The notes: generated by a model from the sequence alone, not told the origin. A stretch of DNA of 64,000 nucleotides from Streptomyces venezuelae (GCF_008642355.1 NZ_CP029193.1:6038001-6102000), one strand, 5' to 3'; counted from the first letter of the stretch, positions 37,734 through 47,905 are shown. Numbers and translations: made by a program.

Positions 37734-40700
37734 CTACTGCTGCGGGGGCGGCGGCTGCTGGAACGGCGCGCCGGGCTGCGCGGGCGGGGGAGCCTGCTGT
37801 GCCTGTTGCGGCGGCTGGGGCTGCTGCCACCCTTGCGGGGCGCCGGGCTGCTGCGGGTAGGGCTGCTGCTGTCCAGGCTGGGGCGGCGGCGCCTGCTGGG
37901 GCTGCTGAGGTGCGTACGGCTGAGGTTGCTGAGGTACGTACGACTGGGGCTGCTGCGCCTGCGGCTGATGGGCCTGCGGCTGCTGCACCTGCTGTCCCGG
38001 CATCGGGGGAGCCATGTGCGGCGGCGGATTCCCGTCCGACGTCCACAGCCCCTGCTGCTGCTGAGCCCGTACGAAGTCCTCCGCGACCATCGCGGAGAGG
38101 TTGAAGTACGCCTCCCGCACCTTCGGCCGCATCATGTCGAGGTCGACCTCCGCACCGGCGGCGAGATGCTCGTCGAAGGGGACGACGACGACGCCGCGGC
38201 ACCGCGTCTCGAAGTGCGACACGATGTCGTCGACCTTGATCATCTTGCCGGTCTCGCGCACACCGGAGATGACGGTGATGGACCGCGAGACGAGGTCCGC
38301 GTACCCGTGCGCGGAGAGCCAGTCCAGCGTCGTCGAGGCGCTGCTCGCACCGTCCACGGACGGCGTGGAGATGATGATCAGCTGATCGGCGAGATCGAGG
38401 ACCCCGCGCATGGCGCTGTACAGCAGCCCCGTACCGGAGTCGGTGAGGATGATCGGGTACTGCTTGCCCAGTACGTCGATCGCGCGCCGGTAGTCCTCGT
38501 CGTTGAACGTGGTCGACACGGCCGGGTCCACGTCGTTGGCGATGATCTCGAGCCCGGACGGCGCCTGCGAGGTGAAGCGCCGGATGTCCATGTACGAGTT
38601 GATGTACGGGATCGCCTGGACGAGGTCACGAATGGTCGCACCGGTCTCACGCCGCACGCGCCGGCCGAGCGTGCCGGCGTCGGGGTTGGCGTCGATCGCG
38701 AGGATCTTGTCCTGCCGCTCGGTGGCGAGCGTGGAGCCCAGCGCGGTGGTGGTCGTCGTCTTGCCGACGCCGCCCTTGAGGCTGATGACGGCGATGCGGT
38801 AGCAGGAGAGGACCGGGGTCCGGATCAGCTCCAGCTTGCGCTGCCGCTCGGCCTCCTCCTTCTTGCCGCCGAGCTTGAACCGCGAACCGCCCGCGGGCCG
38901 ACTGCTCTTGGCCTTGGACTTGGTGTTGCGCAGCAGCCGGTCGGAGGACAGCTCGACGGCGGCGGTGTACCCGAGCGGGGCCCCGGGGTTCGTACGCTCC
39001 CGCTGATCGTGCCGCACGGCCTGCGGCCAAGCGGCACCGGTGCGGGGGTCGACGGGGGCTTGGGGCTGGTGGGGTGCGGGGGCCTGGGGCTCGGGCTGGG
39101 GCTGGGACTGGGCTTGGACGGGTACGTGGGGTTGGGCCGGGGGCTGAGCGGGCGCGTGGGGCTGGATTTGGGGCTGGGCCTGGGCCTGCTGCTGCGCGGG
39201 CGGCTGGGGCTGCTGGTTGGGGAGGGGCTGCGCACCGGGGGTGACCTGCTGCCCGGGAACCTGCGGCTGCCCGGGGAACGGCTGCTGCGCGGGCTGTACG
39301 GGCGGCTGCTGTCCGTGCGGTGCGGTTGCTTGCGGAGCGGTCGCTTGCTGTCCCTGCGGTGCGGTCGCCTGCGGGAACCCGTACCCACTGCCCGGACCGG
39401 CCGCTTCGGGGGCTACCGGAGGGGTGGGGGCGGGGGCGGGTGTGGCGTTCTGCGGGGCAGGGGCAGGGGCAGGGGCAGGGGCAGGGGCGGTGGCAGAGGC
39501 AGGGGTGAAGGGCGCGCCGGGCGCGGCGGGCGCGGCGGCTCCGGTCTGCGGGAACCCGTAACCGCTCTGCGGCGGCTGCGGGGCGGCAGGCGCGGGGGCG
39601 GGGGTGGGGTTCTGCGCGGGCGGGACCGGCGTGGCGGGGGCAGAGGGCGGGGCGGTCTGCGGGAACCCGTAACCGCCTTGCGGCGCCTCAGGAGTGGGAG
39701 GCGCGGGCGGAGTGGAGTTCTGTGCGGGCGGAGCGGGAGCGGCGAACGGTGCGCCGGGAGTGGCGGTGGGGGCGGTAGGGGCGGTCTGAGGGAACCCATA
39801 CCCACTCTGCGCGGCGTCGGGAGCGACAGGCGCGGGGGCCGAGTTCTGGGCGGGCGCGGCCTGCGGGAATCCGTACCCGCCCTGCGGCGCCTCGGGGGTG
39901 CCAGGTGCGGGCGGAGTGGAGTTCTGGGCGGGCGGAGCGGGCGGAGCGGGCGCCGCGAACGGCGCGCCGGGGGCAGCGGCGGGCGCAGACGCGGACGTAG
40001 GCCACGTACCCGGCGCGGGCTGCGGAGCCTGCGGCTGAACCGGCGGGGCGGGCTGAGCCTGCGCCCCTGGTGCCTGAGCCTGCGGCTGCTCGGCGGCAGG
40101 CTGCTGCGCGTCCGGTACAGGCGCGGGCCACTGGGGTGCCGCGGCCGGAGCGGCAGGCTGGAACGCGGGCGGCAGCGGAGGCAGCACGTCCTGCGGAGAG
40201 GGCGGCGGAGGCCAAGCGGACGGTACGGCGTCCTGTACGGCCTCGTCAGCACCGCTGGAGTCGGGCGAGCCACCGGCCTCGGCCACGGACTCGGACTCAC
40301 CGGATTCGGCAGTCTCGGCAGACTCACCGGACTTGTCGGCCCCATCGGACTGGACCTGCCCGGACCCATCCACCTCGGACGAACCCACGTCGGACCGGTC
40401 GGCGTCCGCGTCCCGCCCCGCCGCAGCGGCCAGCTCCTCGAACTCCCGCTTCAGGGCGCGAGCGGAGAACCGCATGGTGGCGCCGCTCTCAAGATCGCCA
40501 CTGCCGAGGCCCTCAACGGAGGGTTCGACGACATCACTGTCGGAAGAGGAAGGGCCAGAGTCGTTACCAGTACCAGTACCAGTACCAGTACCGGAGCCAG
40601 AACCAGACCCGGAGCCAGAACCAGTACCAGCACCGGAGCCAGAACCAGAGGGAGCCCCGGACGAGGCACCTACCGACTCATCCGCACCGCTGCCCCGACC

Positions 40701-41444
40701 GTTACCGTCACCCCCATCATCACCATCACCCTCCCGCTCCTTGGCCTCCGCGAGGGCGTCGACGTCCTTCTTGGGCACGACACCAGTCACATGCACGGAG
40801 GCAGCAGGCCCGGCGACAGCCCCGCTCCAGTCGGAGGCGCCACCGCCGGAAGCGACGGGCGGCACGGAAGAAGGCGCCTCAGCAGGCGTGTCGGAAGACG
40901 CAGCAGGAGCCGCGGCACCCTTGTCCTCAACCTCAACCTCGACGTCAACTCCGACCCCAACCTCAACCTCATCCACCGAAGCCGAAGCTCCCGACCCCGC
41001 AGGCTGGAACCCACTCCCCACGGGCAACTTCGGCACCACACTGGGAACACCGGCCGAAGGCGGCCCCAGCGGCAGAGGCGGAGGCGGCGGAGCCGCGAAG
41101 GAAGGCATGGCGGGGGCCGCGGGCGCGGAAGCAGCAGCCCCAGAGATGTCCGAGCCGGAATCCGCGGAGTCGGAATCCCCGGAGTCGGTCGCCGCCACAC
41201 CGGAAGGCTCCGACAGGTCGGAGGAGTCAGAAGCCGCAGAAGAGTCGGACGACGCCCCCGGTGTGGAAACAGGCGCCGCCGAAGGCGTCTCCCCCGCGCT
41301 GCCGGAAGCGTTCTGCGTGTACCAGGCGGGCGGCGCGTAGTCGATGGTGAACTCGCCCGTCGTCTCGGCAGCGGACTCCGCGTCGGACTGATCATCGACG
41401 GGTGAGTCCCAGCCCCCGCGGATCTCGTCCCGATCGCTGTTCAC
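37734..41444 (-). CDS. EspI-like MinD/ParA-family ATPase with long repetitive N-terminus (type VII secretion locus)
   Basis: A 1236-residue protein. The first ~330 residues are Ser/Asp/Glu-rich and acidic. Residues ~330-830 are Pro/Ala/Gln-rich, with five GYGFPQ motifs and Ala-Pro and Gly-Ser/Thr microrepeats. From about 880 comes a deviant-Walker ATPase: [17 protein letters not shown] (about 885-901), [27 protein letters not shown]. The tail is again Gln/Pro-rich. This matches the EspI-type ATPase of ESX loci, where a regulatory role has been described in mycobacteria; here that role is inferred. GTG 41444 follows AGGAGG with a four-base spacer. Confidence 0.85.
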   Translation of the reverse strand: MNSDRDEIRGGWDSPVDDQSDAESAAETTGEFTIDYAPPAWYTQNASGSAGETPSAAPVSTPGASSDSSAASDSSDLSEPSGVAATDSGDSDSADSGSDISGAAASAPAAPAMPSFAAPPPPPLPLGPPSAGVPSVVPKLPVGSGFQPAGSGASASVDEVEVGVGVDVEVEVEDKGAAAPAASSDTPAEAPSSVPPVASGGGASDWSGAVAGPAASVHVTGVVPKKDVDALAEAKEREGDGDDGGDGNGRGSGADESVGASSGAPSGSGSGAGTGSGSGSGSGSGTGTGTGTGNDSGPSSSDSDVVEPSVEGLGSGDLESGATMRFSARALKREFEELAAAAGRDADADRSDVGSSEVDGSGQVQSDGADKSGESAETAESGESESVAEAGGSPDSSGADEAVQDAVPSAWPPPPSPQDVLPPLPPAFQPAAPAAAPQWPAPVPDAQQPAAEQPQAQAPGAQAQPAPPVQPQAPQPAPGTWPTSASAPAAAPGAPFAAPAPPAPPAQNSTPPAPGTPEAPQGGYGFPQAAPAQNSAPAPVAPDAAQSGYGFPQTAPTAPTATPGAPFAAPAPPAQNSTPPAPPTPEAPQGGYGFPQTAPPSAPATPVPPAQNPTPAPAPAAPQPPQSGYGFPQTGAAAPAAPGAPFTPASATAPAPAPAPAPAPQNATPAPAPTPPVAPEAAGPGSGYGFPQATAPQGQQATAPQATAPHGQQPPVQPAQQPFPGQPQVPGQQVTPGAQPLPNQQPQPPAQQQAQAQPQIQPHAPAQPPAQPHVPVQAQSQPQPEPQAPAPHQPQAPVDPRTGAAWPQAVRHDQRERTNPGAPLGYTAAVELSSDRLLRNTKSKAKSSRPAGGSRFKLGGKKEEAERQRKLELIRTPVLSCYRIAVISLKGGVGKTTTTTALGSTLATERQDKILAIDANPDAGTLGRRVRRETGATIRDLVQAIPYINSYMDIRRFTSQAPSGLEIIANDVDPAVSTTFNDEDYRRAIDVLGKQYPIILTDSGTGLLYSAMRGVLDLADQLIIISTPSVDGASSASTTLDWLSAHGYADLVSRSITVISGVRETGKMIKVDDIVSHFETRCRGVVVVPFDEHLAAGAEVDLDMMRPKVREAYFNLSAMVAEDFVRAQQQQGLWTSDGNPPPHMAPPMPGQQVQQPQAHQPQAQQPQSYVPQQPQPYAPQQPQQAPPPQPGQQQPYPQQPGAPQGWQQPQPPQQAQQAPPPAQPGAPFQQPPPPQQ
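39369..39878 (-). repeat. GYGFPQ motif repeats within the EspI-like gene
   Basis: The codons for GYGFPQ occur at 39369, 39546, 39657, 39786 and 39861, with spacings of 177, 111, 129 and 75 bases, all multiples of three. The linkers are Ala/Pro-rich with recurring [16 protein letters not shown] hexamer run lies at about 39454-39489. Confidence 0.85.
40564..40640 (-). repeat. TACCAG/GGAGCC hexamer microsatellite inside EspI-like gene
   Basis: Imperfect six-base repeats (TACCAG about four times, then AACCAG/GGAGCC variants) encode alternating Gly-Thr and Gly-Ser residues in the acidic N-terminal half. Such runs are prone to slippage, but the hexamer keeps the frame. Confidence 0.75.
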
Positions 41445-41778
41445 AATGCCTCCTGATGTGGTCGAGCACCCTCGTGCCGTGGTGGGGGGCGACCGTTCCT
41501 GTCGTCCGATCCGCCTGGCTCTCCCCGTTGAGGGACGCGTACGACCCGTTCGAGGGTTCTGGCGTCGCGCCCTGTCCCAGCCTAATCACCAAAACCAGGA
41601 GCACGGCAGGGCAGTCCGCCCCACCAATGCTGTCCATTGCGTCACGCACCACTCAGGAGCGATCCACGTACATCAAACAGTGACGGACAAACCGCTCAAC
41701 AACAGACACTCCACCGTGAATTACGAACGCCGCACACTCCGCGTCGGCTCTCACCCGCCCTTGCCCGTCCCCGCCCGA
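41445..41778. other. Intergenic region upstream of the EspI-like gene
   Basis: 334 bases without a gene, between the EspI-like gene and the preceding minus-strand gene. Part of it (about 41580-41735) is visibly less GC-rich. It presumably carries the EspI-like promoter; a TAGGCT hexamer on the minus strand near 41577-41582 could be a -10, but no convincing -35 is seen. No hairpin or repeat stood out. Confidence 0.5.
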
Positions 41779-42693
41779 TCAGTCCATCCGCCGAGCGGCA
41801 CCCAACAATCCGGTCTCGGCATCCGTGGCCTGCGTCATCACGTACTGCCGGTCCCGGTCGGCGCACCACAGGGTCACGCCGTCCGCGAGCGTCGGCAGCG
41901 ACTCGACGTCGGCGCCCGGCAACCCGAGCAACCGCCCGATCTGCGCCGCTTCGTCCGGTGACACCCGCTGCACGCCCACCAGCCGCGCCTGCCGCACGAG
42001 CCGGGGCGCGACGGGACTCAGATAGGGCAGCACGGTGAGGACGGACTGCCAGGGCGCGGAGACGACCCGCCCCCGGGGTGGCCGCATCCCACAGTCCCGC
42101 ACCACCAGCACGGGACTCCCCGCGGACGCCCCCTGCGGCGGCACCCGCCCCACGTCATGCACGGCCATCACGCTCTGCCCGACCCCGAGCGCCTGCACCA
42201 ACTGCGCCCAGGCCCCGGCCCGCCCGGTCTCCACAGCCACCCGCGCCCCGGTCGCGGCGGCCCGCAACGCGATGACTTGCGCCGTCCATAGGCCACCGAT
42301 GAAAACCATGTCGTACGGAGTGGGCCGGCTGACGCCGAGCACGGCGGGCCCGCCGTCGGCGTCGACGCCTATGACCACGCCGTCGTCCCCGATGGGGAGG
42401 CCGAGTTCGGGCAACGAGTCCAGGGGGAGCGCGTGCCGGGGGTGCCGCGGCCCGATCAGGCCGAACCCCGAACGGATCAGCTGCCGTGCGCGAGCCGCCG
42501 CCGAAGGCGCGGGCCCCCCGGACCGTGCGGGCACCCCAGGTGCGGGCGCGGGCACAGGCCCGGCCCCCGGTACGGGCCCGATCCCCGCCACAGGCCCCAT
42601 CCCCGTCACAACAGCATGCCCGTGCCCGTGTCCGTGCCCCTGCCCCTGCCCAGGGCCAGACCCTTGCCCATGTCCATGCACAGGTACCGTCAT
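41779..42693 (-). CDS. Unknown protein coupled to eccE, His/Gly-rich N-terminus
   Basis: A 304-residue protein I cannot assign to a characterised family. The first ~30 residues alternate Gly with His or Gln (HGHGQGSGPGQGQGHGHGHG), then a Pro/Ala linker, then a folded part from about residue 65. The folded part contains VVIGVDADGGPAVLGVSR, YDMVFIGGLWTAQVIALRAA and VLVVRDCGMRPPRGRV. No signal peptide or clear membrane span. Its ATG shares a base with the eccE stop (TGATG), so it is translated together with EccE and is probably an accessory component of the type VII system. Confidence 0.75.
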   Translation of the reverse strand: MTVPVHGHGQGSGPGQGQGHGHGHGHAVVTGMGPVAGIGPVPGAGPVPAPAPGVPARSGGPAPSAAARARQLIRSGFGLIGPRHPRHALPLDSLPELGLPIGDDGVVIGVDADGGPAVLGVSRPTPYDMVFIGGLWTAQVIALRAAATGARVAVETGRAGAWAQLVQALGVGQSVMAVHDVGRVPPQGASAGSPVLVVRDCGMRPPRGRVVSAPWQSVLTVLPYLSPVAPRLVRQARLVGVQRVSPDEAAQIGRLLGLPGADVESLPTLADGVTLWCADRDRQYVMTQATDAETGLLGAARRMD

Positions 42694-44030
42694 CAGCGCG
42701 TGCCCCCGAGCGGCAGAGTGGCGAGCATGCCAGGAAGCTGTTCGCGGTCGAGTCGCACCAGGCCGACCCGCGCCTGGCGTGCGGTGTGTTCCAACGCGCG
42801 GCGCGCGGAAACGAGTTCGGCGTCCCCGCGCCCGGTCACGCGCATGTGCCCGCACAGCGACACCTCCCTGCGATCGTCTAGCCGCAACGCCAAACTGAAC
42901 GTCGTCGCCAGCGCGGGTACCGCCGTGAGCGAGGCCACCAGCTGGGGGAGGGGCTGCCCCGCGGAGCCGCCGAGGTGCGGCCAGCGTCGTACCCAGTACG
43001 TCGTATGCCTGCGGTTGTCGCAGCGCCACGACCGCGCCGTCTCCTCCGTCCGGCGCTCCGGCGCCTCGGCGCGCCCCGCCTGGGCTGTGACCAGGGGATT
43101 GGCGCCTGCGGACGTGGCGACCGCGGACGTCAGCTCTTCCTCGTCGAGCACCGTGACCCGGAAGCCCGCCCCGGTCAGCCGACTCGCCAGCTGGTCGGCG
43201 GCTCGCACCACGCACTTCTGGGCGCCGACCAGTCCCCCTCCCCGTGCCGCCACGGCCTCCGGGCAGAGCTCGGGGTCGAGCTTGAGCGCGATCCAGGTGA
43301 TCCGTACAGCGGGAGCCCCGGTCTGCGCCTGCAGAGGCGCGTAGTTGCCGACGGCGACCGACTGCTGCGGCAGATGGAGGGCGGGTGCGGGCTGCGTGTG
43401 CAGCACTACCTGCGCAGACTCGAGACGGATGCCGTCAACCTCGAGCGCGTCCGCCACGAGCTGCAAGGGGAGCGGGCGTTGCAGCCTGTCGGCACGCAAC
43501 GAGGTCGCCTCGGACTCGACTTGGAGCACGGCCGTCACAAAGGTGCCGTCCCCGATGATGCCCACGGAGCGTCGGTCCCTGTCGCCGTAGGCGTACGTCC
43601 TCAGCGCGGGGTCGCATTCGACGGCCGGTGCGAGACCGGGCTCGGTGCCGGGACGCACCGGAGTGGTGGACGCCCGCCTCTGCCGAGCGCGCAACGCCCG
43701 TGCTGTGCCGAGCCAGTCGGGCAGCGAGCGCCCCCGTCGGCGTACGACCGCCAGAAGGAGCAGCGGCACCGCCACCAAGAGGGCCGGAACGACCACGAGT
43801 TGATCCACAGCCCAGGCGGAGAGGAGCAGGGCGGCGGCGACCTCGACGAGCACGAGCTGTTGCAGCCGAAACGAACCGTACTGCTGCGCTCGAAGGCGGA
43901 GTTGGACGGAAGCCGGTCCGCGGGGCGGGGGCGACCCCGCCCCCTCGGGGCCGGACGGCGGACCGCCGGGCCCGCCGACCGGGGTGTGCAGGTGCGCCCG
44001 CGACCTTCTCCGTGTGGCCGTAGCCATCAC
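42693..44030 (-). CDS. eccE: Type VII secretion protein EccE
   Basis: A 445-residue membrane component of the ESX-type translocon. Two hydrophobic helices (LVLVEVAAALLLSAWAV and LVVVPALLVAVPLLLLAVV) lie at about residues 57-95, after a basic, Pro-rich N-terminus. A long C-terminal domain follows with the family-typical RTYAYGDRDRRSVGIIGDG and WIALKLDPELCPEAV. Start GTG 44030 or ATG 44027. It is transcribed divergently from eccB, with 171 bases between them. Confidence 0.88.
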   Translation of the reverse strand: MMATATRRRSRAHLHTPVGGPGGPPSGPEGAGSPPPRGPASVQLRLRAQQYGSFRLQQLVLVEVAAALLLSAWAVDQLVVVPALLVAVPLLLLAVVRRRGRSLPDWLGTARALRARQRRASTTPVRPGTEPGLAPAVECDPALRTYAYGDRDRRSVGIIGDGTFVTAVLQVESEATSLRADRLQRPLPLQLVADALEVDGIRLESAQVVLHTQPAPALHLPQQSVAVGNYAPLQAQTGAPAVRITWIALKLDPELCPEAVAARGGGLVGAQKCVVRAADQLASRLTGAGFRVTVLDEEELTSAVATSAGANPLVTAQAGRAEAPERRTEETARSWRCDNRRHTTYWVRRWPHLGGSAGQPLPQLVASLTAVPALATTFSLALRLDDRREVSLCGHMRVTGRGDAELVSARRALEHTARQARVGLVRLDREQLPGMLATLPLGGTR

Positions 44031-44201
44031 TCCATACCCCCCGAATCAGGCGAATTCCCGTGCCCAGTAGGGCGTTTGCGTGTCCCGGTGCCCTACCCCC
44101 TGCACACGCCTGACTACTCACCCTGCATAGTAGGGGCCGGGTCTTGCAATGCAGGCATGGGGTTCGCGCCCCGACGCGCGGTGGGGGAGAAGCAGGCGCT
44201 C

Positions 44202-45731
44202 ATGGCATCACGGCGGGACGAGCTCAACGCGTACACCTTCGCGAAGAAGCGGACGTTGGCGGCATTTCTCCAGCCCTCGCCGACGGGTTCCGAAGAGGGG
44301 GCGCCGCGTCCTCTTCGTGCCTTCCTGCCGAGTGTGATCACGGGTGTCCTCGTCCTCGCCGTGTTCGGTGCCTGGGGGATGTTCCAGCCCAAGGCGCCGC
44401 CCGGGTGGGACGCGCCGGGCACCCGCGTGATCGTGGGCAAGGATTCGACGACGCGGTACGTCGTACTGAAGACCGGCAAGAGGACACGTCTGCACCCCGT
44501 CCTCAATCTGGCCTCCGCGCGCCTGCTGATGAACGGCGCCGATTACAAGGTCATCCAGGTCGCCGACAGCATCCTCGACGCGGGCAAGCCACCGCGCGGC
44601 CCCATCATCGGCATCCCCTACGCCCCCGACCGGCTCCCGTCCTCCGACGAGGCCGGCAAGACCAAGCGGTGGGCGGTCTGCGAGCAGCCGGGGTCCGGCG
44701 GCCGTACGACGCAGGAGGCGACGTTCGTCCTCGCCGACCGGGAGGCGGACAAGATGGACGGCTCCCGGCGGCTCCGCAAAGGCGAGGTGCTGTACGTGAA
44801 GACGCGCTCGGGAGCACGCCACCTGGTGGACGCGGCCGGAGTGTCGTACGAGGTCAAGGGCTCCGAGGGGGACCTCCTTGCGGACGCGCTGGTGGGGCCC
44901 ACCAGGGAGCCGCAGCTGGTGACCAAGGAGTGGCTCGCCACGCTGCACCGCGGCAGCCCGATCGCCTTCCCGCAGCTGCCCGCCAGTGTGGGGGACCCGG
45001 CCGACGCCTCGGGCCAGTTGTCGCCGGAGGAGAACCGGGTCGGCATGGTCCTGAAGGCGGAGACGGGAGAGGGCACCAAACACTTCGTGGTGCTGCCGGG
45101 CAAGGTCCAGCCGATCACCGAATTCACCGCCTGGCTCCTGATCAACTCGCGGCAGACGGCGGAACTGAACATGGACGGTCAGGCCCGCACCGTCGGCCTC
45201 CAGGACTTCGTGTCCGCCGACGGCACCTTCGAGGGCGAGGCCGCACAGTGGCCGCGGCACCGCCCCGTCCAGGTCAACGGCGGGACCAGCGGCAGCGGCC
45301 GGGACACCGTGTGCAGTGTGCTGCGGAACGTGGACGAACAGGGGGGTACGACGCTGAGTACCTGGGCGGGCCCGAAGTACCCCGCCGACATCGTCGCCGG
45401 CGGCACGAGCACGTACGTGACACCCGGAACGGGCCTGCTTTACACCCAGGTCCGCGGTACGCAGACGAAGACCGGCTCACTCTTTCTCGTGACGGACACA
45501 GGCCTGCGGTACGCCGTACAGGCCAACGGCGACAGCGACAGCGAGAAGTCCGACATCGGCGCGGACGACAAGCCACAGACGACCGACGGCAGCCCCGAAC
45601 CCAGCGAGGCACAGGTCAAGCTCGGCTACAAGAACGTACGGCCCGCCAAAGTCCCCCTGTCCTGGTCGGACTTCCTCGCGAAGGGGCCCCGCCTCGACAC
45701 CAACAGCGCCCGACAGCCCCAGGGGTCCTGA
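44202..45731 (+). CDS. eccB: Type VII secretion protein EccB
   Basis: A 509-residue core membrane component. The N-terminus MASRRDELNAYTFAKKRTLAAFL is diagnostic. A single transmembrane helix (FLPSVITGVLVLAVFGAWGMF, about 40-60) anchors an extracytoplasmic domain with KTGKRTRLHPVLNLASARLL and a pair of cysteines (AVCEQPG, DTVCSVL) that may form a disulfide. ATG 44202 gives the canonical start; the frame is open far upstream without homology. It opens the plus-strand set eccB-mycP-esx. Confidence 0.93.
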   Translation: MASRRDELNAYTFAKKRTLAAFLQPSPTGSEEGAPRPLRAFLPSVITGVLVLAVFGAWGMFQPKAPPGWDAPGTRVIVGKDSTTRYVVLKTGKRTRLHPVLNLASARLLMNGADYKVIQVADSILDAGKPPRGPIIGIPYAPDRLPSSDEAGKTKRWAVCEQPGSGGRTTQEATFVLADREADKMDGSRRLRKGEVLYVKTRSGARHLVDAAGVSYEVKGSEGDLLADALVGPTREPQLVTKEWLATLHRGSPIAFPQLPASVGDPADASGQLSPEENRVGMVLKAETGEGTKHFVVLPGKVQPITEFTAWLLINSRQTAELNMDGQARTVGLQDFVSADGTFEGEAAQWPRHRPVQVNGGTSGSGRDTVCSVLRNVDEQGGTTLSTWAGPKYPADIVAGGTSTYVTPGTGLLYTQVRGTQTKTGSLFLVTDTGLRYAVQANGDSDSEKSDIGADDKPQTTDGSPEPSEAQVKLGYKNVRPAKVPLSWSDFLAKGPRLDTNSARQPQGS

Positions 45732-45782
45732 CCTGACCCCAGCCACCCCCTGATGCCATCGACGGAGAGGACAGAGGTAGCG

Positions 45783-47021
45783 GTGCCGCCGACGAAGAGA
45801 GTCCTGCTGGTCGGGGCCGCCCTGGTGACAGCCGCGGGCGCGGTTGCCCCCGCGGCGGCCGTCGACGACGCGGGCCCACGCCCGCGCGCACCGATGCACC
45901 TCACCGGCGACGGCGCGTGCCAGATCCCCGCCGAGCAGATCAAGGGCCGTCCCTGGCCGCTGCAGCGCGTGCTGCTCGACGAGTTGTGGCAGGACGGGAA
46001 GAAGGGCAAGGGCATCCGGGTCGCGGTCATCGACACCGGGGTGGACGACAAGAACCCGCAGCTCACCGATGCGGTGGATGCCCGCGCGGGGCGCGACTAC
46101 CTGACGAAGGGCAAGGGAGCGGACCCCACGAAGGACGAGGTCGGGCACGGCACGAAGGTCGCGGGCATCATCGCGGCCCGCCCGCACAAGGGAACGGGCT
46201 TTGTCGGCATCGCCCCGGCCTCGACCATCATTCCGATCCGGCAGAACGACGCCGACAACAGCGGCGACTCCGACACCATGGCGCAGGCCATCGACCACGC
46301 GGTCGCCAAAGGCGCCGACGTCATCAACATCTCCCAGGACACGACGAAGCCGTTGTCCCGCACCTCGGTCCTGGCCAAGGCGGTACGTGACGCTCTCGCC
46401 GCCGATGTCGTGGTGGTCGCCTCCGCGGGGAACGACGGCTTGGACGGCAAGGTGAAGAACACCTATCCCGCGGCCTTCGACGGAGTGCTCGCGGTCGCGT
46501 CGTCCGACCGCAACAACGAACGAGCATCCTTCTCCCAGCCGGGCGACTTCGTCGACGTGGCGGCGCCCGGCGTGGACATCGTCTCCACCGTCCCCGGCGG
46601 GGGTCAGTGCACGGACAACGGCACGAGTTTCTCGTCCCCCTTCGTCGCAGGCGTGGCAGCTCTCCTCAAATCCCGCCACCCGGACTGGAGTCCCGCACAG
46701 ATCGCCACGCGGATCGAGCAGACGGCGGAGCGCTCCATCAACGGCCACGACAACTACGTCGGCTGGGGCGTGATCGACCCCGTACGAGCCCTCACCACCT
46801 CCGACACCACCTCACCCGCGACCTCGCCGACCCCGGACCCCGGCGTGTCGAAGGCCCCGCCCCCGGACACGGCGGCTTTCTCGCTCGCCGAGACCTCGCA
46901 GGAACGGTCCGAGCGATACGCGACGTACACGGTCGGCATCACCGTGGTCGTGGTGGCGGTGATCGCGGGCGCGGCGGCGGCCCTCCGCGAGGCCCGCAGA
47001 AGAAGAAACCTCAGGGCATGA
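45783..47021 (+). CDS. mycP: Type VII secretion-associated mycosin (subtilisin-like serine protease)
   Basis: A 412-residue membrane-anchored S8 protease of the mycosin family, acting outside the membrane to support ESX function. A signal peptide covers about residues 1-27. The triad is Asp84 (AVIDTGVDD), His122 (GHGTKVAG) and Ser281 (NGTSFSSPFVAG), with the oxyanion Asn in SAGND. A Pro/Thr linker leads to a C-terminal helix (VGITVVVVAVIAGAAAAL) and RRRR stop-transfer. I chose GTG 45783 because GAGG lies six bases upstream; ATG 45753 lacks a site. It begins 51 bases after eccB. Confidence 0.93.
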   Translation: MPPTKRVLLVGAALVTAAGAVAPAAAVDDAGPRPRAPMHLTGDGACQIPAEQIKGRPWPLQRVLLDELWQDGKKGKGIRVAVIDTGVDDKNPQLTDAVDARAGRDYLTKGKGADPTKDEVGHGTKVAGIIAARPHKGTGFVGIAPASTIIPIRQNDADNSGDSDTMAQAIDHAVAKGADVINISQDTTKPLSRTSVLAKAVRDALAADVVVVASAGNDGLDGKVKNTYPAAFDGVLAVASSDRNNERASFSQPGDFVDVAAPGVDIVSTVPGGGQCTDNGTSFSSPFVAGVAALLKSRHPDWSPAQIATRIEQTAERSINGHDNYVGWGVIDPVRALTTSDTTSPATSPTPDPGVSKAPPPDTAAFSLAETSQERSERYATYTVGITVVVVAVIAGAAAALREARRRRNLRA

Positions 47022-47231
47022 TTTCCCGCCCCACGGTACGAACTCGCGTCCAACACAGACAAGTTGCGGAATCACTTTGACTAGAGTGACGTACGGCATC
47101 ACGAGTTGATGTCGCACGGGGGCGGCGCAGCGTCGCGGATCGCATGCCCGCCAGAGCCGGGGGAGCCCTGGCACGGAGTCGAAACGAACAGCGGCTACCA
47201 CCGCTGTCGGTGAATGAGGAGGGCAAGAGCG

Positions 47232-47564
47232 ATGAGCGTCGATTACAGCAATGACGATCTGACCAAACTGGCGGACAGGATCCGCAACTTCCACATGGAT
47301 GTGAGCAAGCGTGTCACCTCGCTGAACACGGTCGTGGACATGATCCAGGCCGGCTGGAAGGGCGCGGCGGGCAAGGAGTTCGACACCCTGCAGCGTGGCG
47401 TGAACCAGCACCTGAAAAAGCTTCAGGACAACCTCGTCGACCTCGAAGACGTGATGCGAATGAGCGTCAAGGGCTTCGACAGCCACGAGCAGGAGCGCAT
47501 CGCGCAGATCCGCAAGGTGGACAACTCGTACGAGGTGCCGAGCCGGATCGTCGACCACGCCTGA
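47232..47564 (+). CDS. WXG100 family protein (ESAT-6-like), first of pair
   Basis: A 110-residue helical-hairpin protein of the EsxA/EsxB family. The turn motif is WKG at residues 42-44 in IQAGWKGAAGKEF; flanking helices are amphipathic. No classical signal peptide, as expected for type VII substrates. The C-terminus (KVDNSYEVPSRIVDHA) has no clear YxxxD motif. ATG 47232 follows GGAGGGCAAGAGCG. The partner gene is 32 bases downstream. Confidence 0.92.
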   Translation: MSVDYSNDDLTKLADRIRNFHMDVSKRVTSLNTVVDMIQAGWKGAAGKEFDTLQRGVNQHLKKLQDNLVDLEDVMRMSVKGFDSHEQERIAQIRKVDNSYEVPSRIVDHA

Positions 47565-47596
47565 GACGCTGCGACCGAAAGTCAGGGAGTACCAAC

Positions 47597-47905
47597 ATGT
47601 CGGACAACTTCGACCGCACAGCAGTGAATTACGACACCGTCACGACGGCGGCCACCGATGTGCGGAACAACGCCAGGAGCATGGACGAGGGTCTTGAGAC
47701 TCTCATGCGCGAGGTGGCGCGAGTGGCCGAGAGCTGGGAGGGCGAGGCCAAGACCGCGTACCACGGCATTCAGCGGCAGAGCGAGGCCGAGATGAACGCG
47801 ATGGTGCACAAGCTCCACCGCATCGCCGGCCTCCTGGACGAGTCCGTCGTCGGCTACAGCGACACGGACAAGGGGAACGCGGCGCGCTTCCGCATGCTGA
47901 GCTGA
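47597..47905 (+). CDS. WXG100 family protein (CFP-10-like), second of pair
   Basis: A 102-residue partner of the preceding Esx protein; such pairs form a secreted heterodimer. WEG at residues 47-49 (VAESWEGEAKTAY) makes the turn. YSDTD at 87-91 fits the YxxxD/E C-terminal export signal read by EccC, so this is likely the signal-bearing member. ATG 47597 follows GGGAGTACCAAC. The two genes end the plus-strand eccB transcript. Confidence 0.93.
   Translation: MSDNFDRTAVNYDTVTTAATDVRNNARSMDEGLETLMREVARVAESWEGEAKTAYHGIQRQSEAEMNAMVHKLHRIAGLLDESVVGYSDTDKGNAARFRMLS

Noticed and set aside
37599..41405. A 1268-codon plus-strand frame opposite the EspI-like gene
   Set aside because: The sequence is Gly/Arg/Leu repeats mirroring Pro/Ala/Gln codons. 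The minus strand has the ATPase motifs and an AGGAGG ribosome site.
47022..47231. A promoter for the esx pair (TAGAGT near 47080)
   Set aside because: A -10-like hexamer is present, but no -35 at acceptable spacing; eccB-mycP readthrough is equally plausible.
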